This document shows, one piece after another, positions 57,625 through 64,000 of a stretch of 64,000 bases of DNA. A program made the position numbers and the translations under genes. This DNA is from Streptomyces phaeofaciens (lineage in GTDB: Bacteria; Actinomycetota; Actinomycetes; Streptomycetales; Streptomycetaceae), in NCBI RefSeq assembly GCF_014648915.1, contig NZ_BMSA01000022.1, positions 1-64,000 on the forward strand. Reading direction: 5' to 3'. The stretch's first letter is position 1. Each line of letters opens with the position of its first letter. The notes under the pieces are model-generated. The model saw nothing but the letters and a program-made list of their open reading frames with translations. It did no database searches and was not told the origin of the DNA.

Positions 57625-58506
57625 GCGTCCGGCCCTCGGCCCGACGCCTGAAGTACGGCGGCCAGTTGCCGCAGCGGCTCCGCGCCCACGATCCGCAGGA
57701 CGACGGTGTCCGCGCCGGCCGCCGCCAGGTCGCCGATCCCGGGCCGCTGCCCCTGCCGCGTCGCCGGAGACGGTGAAGACCTCCTCCCGCGGCCGGCCCA
57801 GCCAGGCGCCGTGGCCCTCGGTGTGGGGGGCGAGGGAGCGGGACACCTCGTCCGGGTCGTCGCCGACGCGGGCGAAGGCGAACACCGTCAGGGTGTGGCC
57901 GGGGCCCGCGCCGCCCTTGGTGGTGAGGGCGCGTACATGCTCCAGGTCGCGAGGGCCGTGGCCCTCGGCGATCAGGGTGCCGTCGGCGACCCGGCCGGAC
58001 AGTTCCAGCGAACGGGGGCGCACCACGCCCGCGATCACGGGCGGGACGTCGGCCGGCGGATGCACCAACCGCACGCCGTCCAGGCGTACTTCACGTCCCG
58101 CCAGCTCCACGCGTTCCCCGCGCAGCAGCGCCCGCACGGAGGTGATCGTCTCCTCCAGCAGGGCCAGCGGGGAGCGGGCCGCGACGCCCGCCTGGGCCAT
58201 CCACTCCTGTACCCCGTGTCCGATTCCGGCCACCAGCCGGCCCGGGAACACCCGTGCCAGGGTGGCCAGTTCCATGGCCAGCAGCGCGGGGCTGCGCAGC
58301 GGGGCGGGGGCGATGCCGATGCCGACCCGCAGGCGCGCGGTCGCGCCCAGGGCCACGGCGGCGGCCGACACCCCGGCGTTCCAGCCGAGGTCCTCCACCA
58401 CCCACAGGTCGTCCGCCCCGAGGGCCTCGGCGGCCCGCGCGAACCCGGGCAGCCCCTGCGGGTCCCAGTCGCGGTCGTACATCACGCCGATCCGTACGTT
58501 CGTCAT
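57618..58506 (-). pseudogene. LLM-class flavin/F420-dependent oxidoreductase, frameshifted near the C-terminus
   Basis: About 250 residues of a normal luciferase-like monooxygenase-fold enzyme: VRIGVMYDRDWDPQGLPGFARAAEALGADDLWVVEDLGWNAGV, RLRVGIGIAPAPLRSPALLAMELATLARVFPGRLVAGIGHGV, and VRPRSLELSGRVADGTLI. After VFTVSGDA (about 57760) the frame is lost; the shifted frame continues with GIGDLAAAGADTVVLRIVG and ends at a stop at 57618-57620. The span is 889 bp, one more than a multiple of three, so a single inserted base or a two-base loss explains it. It is either a recent mutation or a sequencing error. The uninterrupted frame instead runs on without recognisable sequence. Confidence 0.8.
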
Positions 58507-58619
58507 GGTTGCGGAACCTGTGCCTCGGTCGAGTGGGTGGTCGATGGGGCGTTGCCCGGCCGGCGCCGAGGCCCCGTCCGCCCGGTGGGCGGGGCCTCGG
58601 CGGGCGGACGGCGGGCGGG

Positions 58620-59693
58620 TCAGTCCGCGACCGGCCGGCCGCGGCCCCAGGCCCAGGCGAGGCGGTCGGCACCGGATCGGTTGGTGGTGGCCAGCCAGGG
58701 GCGGTCCGGGTCGCCGACGAGCTTCTGGAGCGAGTACGTGTCGTCGGTGCGCAGCCCCGGCCAGTACACCGAGCCCATCTTCAGCTCGCGGAAGGTGTCG
58801 GTGACGGCCTGGACGTAGTTGACGTAGTTGTCGTCCGGCGTCTTCACGTTGTAGTCCAGGCCGGTCGTCATCGGCGCGCCGAACTCGTCCGCGACGGTCC
58901 GGCCGGCGCAGTCGCCGATGCGGACCTTGAGGTCGGCCACCCACTCGTCGTAGGTGGCGTACGACTTCCAGAAGCCGTAGTGGTGCAGGGACAGGTAGGT
59001 GCCCTTCAGGCGGGGGTCGGCGCAGACCGAGGTGACGTGGTCGTTGTAGCCGGCGCCGCTGACGAAGACCCGGTCGCGCGGGACCTTCGGGTACGTCGAC
59101 AGCCACTTCGCGGCGATGTCGGCCCACTCGGTGTCCGTGTAGCCGTGCGGTTCGTTCATCGGCTCGAAGTAGACGTGCCGGTCGTTCTTGTACGCCTTCA
59201 CGACGGTGTCCCACATCGGCCAGTAGGCGGCCTCGTCGTCGATGAAGCCGTCCTTGCGGGCGCCGGTGCCCTCCCAGTAGGACAGGATGACCTTGAAGCC
59301 CCGGTCGGAGGCCGCGTCGACGACCGCGCGGTACGACTTCCAGTACGTGCCGTCGACCGTGTACGGGTTGATGGGCAGCCGGACCGTGTCGGCGCCGAGG
59401 TTCGCGCGGAACGCCGAGATGATCCGGTCGGCCTTGGTGTAGGTCTGCCGGTAGGTGTCGGAGGTCGACAGACCGGACAGCTGGAGGAGGTCGTCGGCGA
59501 AGTTGTCCCGCGGATCGGCCCAGTTGACGCCCTTGAACGAGGTCGGGTCGAGGGCCGGGGCGGCCGCGGCCGGGGAGGCGGTCGCGGGGGTGGCGGCGAG
59601 CGTGCTGCCGCTGATCGCGGCGACGGCGACCGCGACGAGCGCGGCGCGCAGCCGGGGGGAGACGGAGGAGGCTCGGGTGGGGGTCTTGCGCAT
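58620..59693 (-). CDS. Secreted glycoside hydrolase family 5-like enzyme
   Basis: A 357-residue protein with a Sec signal (LRAALVAVAVAAISGSTLA, cleavage about residue 33). The catalytic TIM barrel runs about 45-350: FKGVNWADPRDNF, VRLPINPYTVDGTYW, and the acid/base Glu in VYFEPMNEPHGY. SLHHYGFW and the nucleophile Glu in TVADEFGAPMTTG follow. GH5 members cleave beta-glucans, mannans or related polymers; no carbohydrate-binding module is seen. AAAGGG 7 nt upstream fixes ATG 59693. The upstream palindromes suggest control by a LacI-family repressor not in this window. Confidence 0.88.
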   Translation of the reverse strand: MRKTPTRASSVSPRLRAALVAVAVAAISGSTLAATPATASPAAAAPALDPTSFKGVNWADPRDNFADDLLQLSGLSTSDTYRQTYTKADRIISAFRANLGADTVRLPINPYTVDGTYWKSYRAVVDAASDRGFKVILSYWEGTGARKDGFIDDEAAYWPMWDTVVKAYKNDRHVYFEPMNEPHGYTDTEWADIAAKWLSTYPKVPRDRVFVSGAGYNDHVTSVCADPRLKGTYLSLHHYGFWKSYATYDEWVADLKVRIGDCAGRTVADEFGAPMTTGLDYNVKTPDDNYVNYVQAVTDTFRELKMGSVYWPGLRTDDTYSLQKLVGDPDRPWLATTNRSGADRLAWAWGRGRPVAD

Positions 59694-59712
59694 CGACGTG
59701 CCCTTTCGGAAA

Positions 59713-59764
59713 CGATGTTTGCGTAAACATCGCGCCCCGCGGTGGCTGATGTTTACGTAAACAT
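59713..59764. promoter_or_regulatory. LacI-type operator pair upstream of GH5 gene
   Basis: ATGTTTACGTAAACAT at 59749-59764 is a perfect 16-bp palindrome. ATGTTTGCGTAAACAT at 59715-59730 is a near copy with two central mismatches, inside the outer CGATG/CATCG arms. Centres are 34 bp apart. The TTTACGTAAA-type core is typical of LacI/GalR binding sites. Confidence 0.75.
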
Positions 59765-59964
59765 GGCGGCGCCGGAATCGTGGCACCCGGCCAGGTGATC
59801 GTCAAGGTTTCGGGCACGTAACGTTCGGGGGCCGAGGGGCAGTTGCGCATCGCGGGACGGCGGCGGGCGGGCGGCGGGACCGTGTCGGGACGGCGGCGGG
59901 GCGGCCTGGACCGGCCGCCGCCGCCCCCGGAGCGGGCAAAAGCCCCCGCCGCCGGCCGACGGGC

Positions 59965-61002
59965 TCAGGTGGCCAGCGGGTTCAGGATCAGGGGGGCGAT
60001 CCTGCCCTCCAGCATGGCGCCCAGGCCCTGGGCGGCGCAGATGTCGGGCCGCTCGGCGATGTGCACCGGCATACCGGTGGCCTGACGCAGCATGTGGTCG
60101 AAGCCGGGCAGCAGCGCGGAGCCGCCGACCATCATGATCCCCCGGTCGGCGAGGTCGGCGACCAGGTCCGGCGGGCAGTCCCGCAGCACCCGCCCGATGC
60201 CGTCCAGCACGGCCGTGAGCGGCGTCTCGATGGCGTCCCGCACGGCCGCCGTGTCGACCCGGACCGAACGGGCCAGACCGGTGGCCACGTCCCGCCCGTG
60301 GATCTCGGTGACATCCGGGCCGTACGGGGTGAGGCCGTTGCCGGAGAGGGCGAGCTGGAGCGGCCGAACCGACTGGCTGGGCAGCATCAGCTCGTGCTCG
60401 TGCCGCAGATGCTGGACGATCGCGTGGTCCACCGCCTCCCCGCCGACCGGGACGCGCTCGGCGGTCACGATCGACCCCAGGGAGAGCACGGCGACCTGGG
60501 TCGCGGCCGCCCCGCACACCATGACCATGGTGGCTTCCGGCTGCTCCACGGGCAGTCCGCAGCCGACGGCGGCGGCGATCAGGGTGTCGACGAGTTCCAC
60601 CCGCCGGGCGCCCAGGCCGACCAGCGTCTCGATCGTCGCGCGCTGGGCGAGCGGGCCGGCGTCGTGCGGGGTGCAGGCGGCGGCGCGCAGGAACGGCTTG
60701 CGGCGCAGCTGGCGGCGGATCTTGTCGCCGAGCAGATGGCGCAGCATGCGCTGGGCCATGTCGATGTCGACGACCGTGCCGCCGGAGACCGGGCGCATCA
60801 CGCGGATGTAGTGCGGGGTGCGGCCGGTCATCTTCTCGGCGAACTCACCGACCGCGATCAGCGCCCCGGTACGGGTGTTCACGGCGGCGACGGACGGCTG
60901 GTCGACGAGGAGCCCGGCCCCCTTCACGAACACCCGGGTCCGCGCCGCACCGAGGTCGACGGCGAAGTGGCAGCGGCGCAGCTGGTCCAGACTGGCGGTC
61001 AT
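59965..61002 (-). CDS. mbl: MreB/Mbl-family actin-like protein
   Basis: A 345-residue bacterial actin homologue. Phosphate-1 region CHFAVDLGAARTRVFVKG is at about 11-28, connect-1 and phosphate-2 around ATMVMVCGAAATQVAVLSLGSIVTAERVPVGGEAVDHAI, and the adenosine motif is RGIMMVGGSALLPGFDHML. The sequence is more divergent than canonical MreB (DLGTANT becomes DLGAART). In Streptomyces MreB and Mbl act in spore-wall assembly rather than vegetative growth. The symbol is by family and remembered synteny. AGGACC precedes ATG 61002. Confidence 0.8.
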   Translation of the reverse strand: MTASLDQLRRCHFAVDLGAARTRVFVKGAGLLVDQPSVAAVNTRTGALIAVGEFAEKMTGRTPHYIRVMRPVSGGTVVDIDMAQRMLRHLLGDKIRRQLRRKPFLRAAACTPHDAGPLAQRATIETLVGLGARRVELVDTLIAAAVGCGLPVEQPEATMVMVCGAAATQVAVLSLGSIVTAERVPVGGEAVDHAIVQHLRHEHELMLPSQSVRPLQLALSGNGLTPYGPDVTEIHGRDVATGLARSVRVDTAAVRDAIETPLTAVLDGIGRVLRDCPPDLVADLADRGIMMVGGSALLPGFDHMLRQATGMPVHIAERPDICAAQGLGAMLEGRIAPLILNPLAT

Positions 61003-61236
61003 GGCAGGTCCTCCCGAGAGCGCAGACCGTGGCGGCCGCCGGGCGGGCGGGCCTCGTGCCGGTGGGGCCGCCGGGCGGTCGGCCTCCTTCGCATCGTGCG
61101 GGGGCGGGGAGGGGGCCGCCTTTTCAGGTGGGCCGGGCGGGGAGCGGCCGAATGGGGGTTCTTCTGCCGCATGTCCGAGATGTGCTCCGGATAAAGGGCG
61201 GGCGGAGGTGCTAGAGGGGCCCGCCCGCCGACCCGC

Positions 61237-61277
61237 GCCGCAGGCCTGGGCCGGACCGCCGCAGGCCTGGGCCGGAC
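61237..61277. repeat. Tandem 20-bp duplication upstream of a stop codon
   Basis: GCCGCAGGCCTGGGCCGGAC occurs at 61237-61256 and again at 61258-61277, in the gap between the Mbl start and the 3' end of the next gene. It is rich in inverted GGCCTGGGCC-type pairing, so it may form part of a terminator. Confidence 0.7.
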
Positions 61278-61282
61278 ACGAT

Positions 61283-64000
61283 CTAGAGCGCGCGGGCCGA
61301 CTCCAGTACGGGCGTGAGCGACGACACGGTGAGCTCGCAGCCCGCCTCACGCAGCCGCTGTCCGACCGTGGGATTGCGGGCCAGACCGATGAACCGCAGC
61401 CCCACCTGCTGGGCGGCGGTCAACTCGGCCAGCGTGGAACCGATCAGGACGCCGGTGCGGGCCGGGGTGCCGTGCGGGCGCAGGGCGCGCAGCAGACAGT
61501 CCGGGTCCGGCATCAGCCGGGCGAGGTCGTCGGCGCGGCCGTGCGTCCCGGCGAGCAGCGGCAGCCGGTAGGACTCCAGATACCGGTGGACGGCCCGCTC
61601 GCCCACATCCGTGACGACCCCGACCCGGCGCCCGGAGCCGTGCAGCGCGCGGACCAGGGCGGCGGAGTGATGGGTGGCCGGGGCGTCCGGTACGGCGCGC
61701 AGCTCCAGGCCGTCGAGCCGGTCCCGCAGCAGCGGGCCGAGCCGGTCGTGGGCGAAGGCCCGCAGCACGTCCAGCGGGTGCACGAACAGCTCCCGCGCCG
61801 CGTTCCGGTCGCCCGCCGGACGGCCGGCCAGGGATTCCTCGGGGTCGCGGTGCTCGGCGACCAGCGCCAGCAGGTCCAGGGCGGCCTCCCGGGCGGCCGT
61901 CGCCGGGAACAGCCGGGTCAGCGGGCCGTCGAAGCCGAGCAGGACGGTCTCCGCGTCGGCCAGCAGCTCCGACAGCGGGCGGGCGGCGGCGCCCGGCCGG
62001 GGGACCTCCGGCGGCGGGGCGTGCTCCGGCGCGAGCGTGGCCGTGCACGTCACCTCGACACCCGGGACCGGCCAGCGGCCCAGCTGGGCGTTGACGGCCC
62101 GCTGCGCGCCCGCCGGGCGGCGCGGGGAGTGGTGCCGGGTGATCCGCGCACCGGCCTCCGCCACATGGGCCAGCAGCCGTGCCGCCACCCCGGTGACCTC
62201 CGCCCGCACGAACGCCACCGGGTCGGCGACCCGCCAGGTCAGCTCCACGGCGGCCGTGAACGCGCCCTTGCCGGAGCTGGGCAGGGAGATCCGGTGGACC
62301 GCGTGGTGCGGGGTGAGGTCGACCTCGTAGTAGCTGGCCGGGCGGTGCGGGCCGCCGCCGTACGGCTGGGCCGGGTCGAGGAGCGTGAGCGGGACGTCGG
62401 GCCGGGTGTGCACGAGCGCCGTCCGGCCGGGCGCGGGCACACCGAGCTGACGCAGGTCCCGGGTGATCAGGGGCCCGCGGACCAGATCACGGTCCGCCGC
62501 CGGCGTGGGCGGCAGCGGGCAGTACCAGGCGACGGGCGGGGCGTCCGGGCCGTCGCCGTACAGCGGGTGGAAGCGGTGCGGTCCCGCGGCGGCGGAACTG
62601 CCGGCGAAGGCCTCGAAGAGGGCGGGCGGGACGGTGAGCAGGACGGGCGCGGGGCTCTCGGGGGGGTCGGCGAAGGTGCCGGAGCCGTCCCGGAACGTCA
62701 CCCGCAGCCGCGGCGGATCGGCCAGTGCGGCCAGCGGGCCGGGCAGCCAGCGCAGGGCCGCCGCCAGCACCGGCAGGAGATAGGCGTCGGGGGCGAACTC
62801 GACGACGTACCCGTCCCTGCGGACCCGCGTCTCGTACTGCTGCGGCGTGAGATCGCCCCGGGTGAGGACCTCGTGGACGGCGTACTCGAGGGTGATCCGG
62901 GACTCGGGACGGGCGGTGAGGTCGGTGGCGGTCTCGAAGAGCAGGGCGGGGGCCGGTGCGGGGGCGGCGGGGCGGTCGGCCTCGAGACGGTCCCGGAGAT
63001 CGCGCAGCCGGGCGCGGGTCGCCTCGGCGGCGGGGCCGGGGACGCCGTCGAGGGGGTCGCCGTGGAAGAGGCCGAGGGCCTCGGACGGCCTGCCCTGGGC
63101 GAGGGCCTCCTCGCAGGCGACGGCGTCGATCTGGATGCCGGGCGCGTGCAGGGCGTAGCCGTCGGACAGGGACGCCACGGTGCCGGGGCCCAGCAGGTCG
63201 GCCAGTTCCCCGGCCGACAGGTCGACGAGGTGGGCGGACTCGGGGTCGTGCGGCTGTTCCCCGAGGCCGGTGGCCAGTTGGTCGTAGGTCATACGGCGGC
63301 CGGGCCGGTGGACCAGCATGCACAGCAGGGCCTGGGCCTGCGGGGAGGGCAGGGGCAGGGACTCCTCGGCGCGCCCGACGCGCAGGGGGCCGAGCATCCG
63401 GACGCGCAGGGGGCCGGGGTCGTGGTCCGCCAGCAGTCCGGTGTTCAGGCCGCCCTGCTCGACCAGCGTCTCGCGGACCTTCGCACCCGTCCCCGGCAGC
63501 CTGACGGCCAGCCGGTTCAGCAGCCGGCGGAGGGTGTCCCGGTCGGCCGCCGCACTCCGGTTCCGGGACCTTCGGCCCAGCGCGAACCGGCTGAGGACGA
63601 CGGTGCCGTCCGGCCGCAGCAGCAGGCCGTCCTCGCCGTCCTGGCCGCGCACCAACTCCCGCAGGTGCAGGGCCCGCAGCCCGGCGTCGACGCCCGTGGC
63701 CAGCTGGACGAACACCGGCACGGACACGCCGGGTCCGCTTCCGTCGAGCAGCTCGTTCAGCGTCACCCCGTCCATGAACTCGGCGACCAGATACGGGGTG
63801 TCGCCCGCCACGCCGTGGTCCAGCACCCGCACCACATGCGGATCGTCGATACCGGCCAGCGCCTTAGCCTCCCGCAGGAACCGTTCCTGCGGCGCCGGCT
63901 GCTCCGGGTACAGGTGGACGACCACGGGCTCGTCGGTGCGCACGTCCAGCGCCTGCCACACCCGGTGTCCGGGCCCGCGCCGCGTCAGCAGCCGGTAGCG
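61283..64000 (-). CDS. Multidomain pseudokinase / SARP-type DNA-binding / degenerate HAD protein (5' end outside window)
   Basis: At least 905 residues; the frame is open to the window edge (RYRLLTRRGPGHRV), so the true start lies beyond. Order of domains: (1) Ser/Thr kinase fold (63.45-64.0 kb). The Gly-loop is degenerate, the VAIK Lys position reads VVVHLY, the HRD loop is missing and DFG is SRF, so catalysis is unlikely. (2) SARP/OmpR-type winged helix, LRVRMLGPLRV ... PSPQAQALLCMLVHRPG, ending LSDGYALHAPG, then a short BTAD-like helix pair. (3) A long beta-rich middle part with ELTWRVADPVAFVRAEVTGVAARLL, reminiscent of SPFH domains. (4) A HAD-like end with VLLGFDGPL (nucleophile Asp replaced by Gly) and GSTLAE for the GDxxxD motif. 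A sensory or regulatory scaffold is the most likely role. Confidence 0.75.
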   Translation of the reverse strand, partial: RYRLLTRRGPGHRVWQALDVRTDEPVVVHLYPEQPAPQERFLREAKALAGIDDPHVVRVLDHGVAGDTPYLVAEFMDGVTLNELLDGSGPGVSVPVFVQLATGVDAGLRALHLRELVRGQDGEDGLLLRPDGTVVLSRFALGRRSRNRSAAADRDTLRRLLNRLAVRLPGTGAKVRETLVEQGGLNTGLLADHDPGPLRVRMLGPLRVGRAEESLPLPSPQAQALLCMLVHRPGRRMTYDQLATGLGEQPHDPESAHLVDLSAGELADLLGPGTVASLSDGYALHAPGIQIDAVACEEALAQGRPSEALGLFHGDPLDGVPGPAAEATRARLRDLRDRLEADRPAAPAPAPALLFETATDLTARPESRITLEYAVHEVLTRGDLTPQQYETRVRRDGYVVEFAPDAYLLPVLAAALRWLPGPLAALADPPRLRVTFRDGSGTFADPPESPAPVLLTVPPALFEAFAGSSAAAGPHRFHPLYGDGPDAPPVAWYCPLPPTPAADRDLVRGPLITRDLRQLGVPAPGRTALVHTRPDVPLTLLDPAQPYGGGPHRPASYYEVDLTPHHAVHRISLPSSGKGAFTAAVELTWRVADPVAFVRAEVTGVAARLLAHVAEAGARITRHHSPRRPAGAQRAVNAQLGRWPVPGVEVTCTATLAPEHAPPPEVPRPGAAARPLSELLADAETVLLGFDGPLTRLFPATAAREAALDLLALVAEHRDPEESLAGRPAGDRNAARELFVHPLDVLRAFAHDRLGPLLRDRLDGLELRAVPDAPATHHSAALVRALHGSGRRVGVVTDVGERAVHRYLESYRLPLLAGTHGRADDLARLMPDPDCLLRALRPHGTPARTGVLIGSTLAELTAAQQVGLRFIGLARNPTVGQRLREAGCELTVSSLTPVLESARAL

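Overview
The window is high-GC DNA from an actinomycete, almost certainly Streptomyces. The evidence is the codon use (G or C in nearly every third position), Tat and lipoprotein signals, F420/LLM-type oxidoreductases, a sortase next to an unusual cell-wall protein, an Mbl/MreB homologue, and the order dgt-(FAD reductase)-dnaG-hrdA-type sigma factor. From memory this order, followed by an ABC exporter pair and with nasA and nirBD nearby, matches the hrdA-nasA-nirB part of the Streptomyces coelicolor chromosome. No species call is made.

Left end (1-5.4 kb): accessory in character. It holds an iteron-rich stretch, an excisionase-type HTH gene and a tyrosine integrase (one end of an integrative element or its remnant), then a small secreted protein and a MacB/LolCDE-type ABC transporter. 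5.4-15.6 kb: single genes (F420-type PPOX enzyme, HIT-like protein, Excalibur protein, PhoX-type phosphatase with a PHO-box-like upstream repeat, SDR, lipoprotein), a SulP permease translationally coupled to a beta-carbonic anhydrase, and a divergent two-component system with repeat-rich tails.

15.6-31.2 kb: nitrogen assimilation. nirD, nirB and an FAD reductase form one operon; a separate nasA-type nitrate reductase and a CbiX-type sirohydrochlorin chelatase (siroheme supply for NirB) lie further on. All three units have candidate GlnR boxes with 11-bp half-site periodicity. Interspersed are a TSUP permease, a class F sortase with a likely substrate, a GGCT-like protein, an M4 protease, and a DHA2 drug exporter with divergent TetR and a cluster of operator-like repeats.

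31.3-43.7 kb: housekeeping core, with dgt, an FAD reductase, dnaG, a principal-type sigma factor, a heterodimeric ABC exporter, an FGGY kinase, a YtxH-like protein and three tRNA genes. 43.8-49.9 kb: regulators and small metabolic genes: TetR plus an MDR reductase controlled by palindromes that fill the promoter spacer, ArsR/AHSA1/DinB-like genes in an overlapping operon, a methyltransferase and a P450.

50.0-57.0 kb: a tripartite tricarboxylate transporter operon (tctCBA) whose last two genes are a universal stress protein and a DUF475 membrane protein, all overlapping by 1-4 nt, divergent from a CitAB-type two-component system. 57-64 kb: small ORFs, a frameshifted LLM oxidoreductase, a secreted GH5 enzyme behind LacI-type palindromes, an Mbl-like actin homologue and a gene running off the window. 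That last gene encodes a degenerate kinase, a SARP-type DNA-binding domain and a HAD domain without its nucleophile; it is the most unusual object here.
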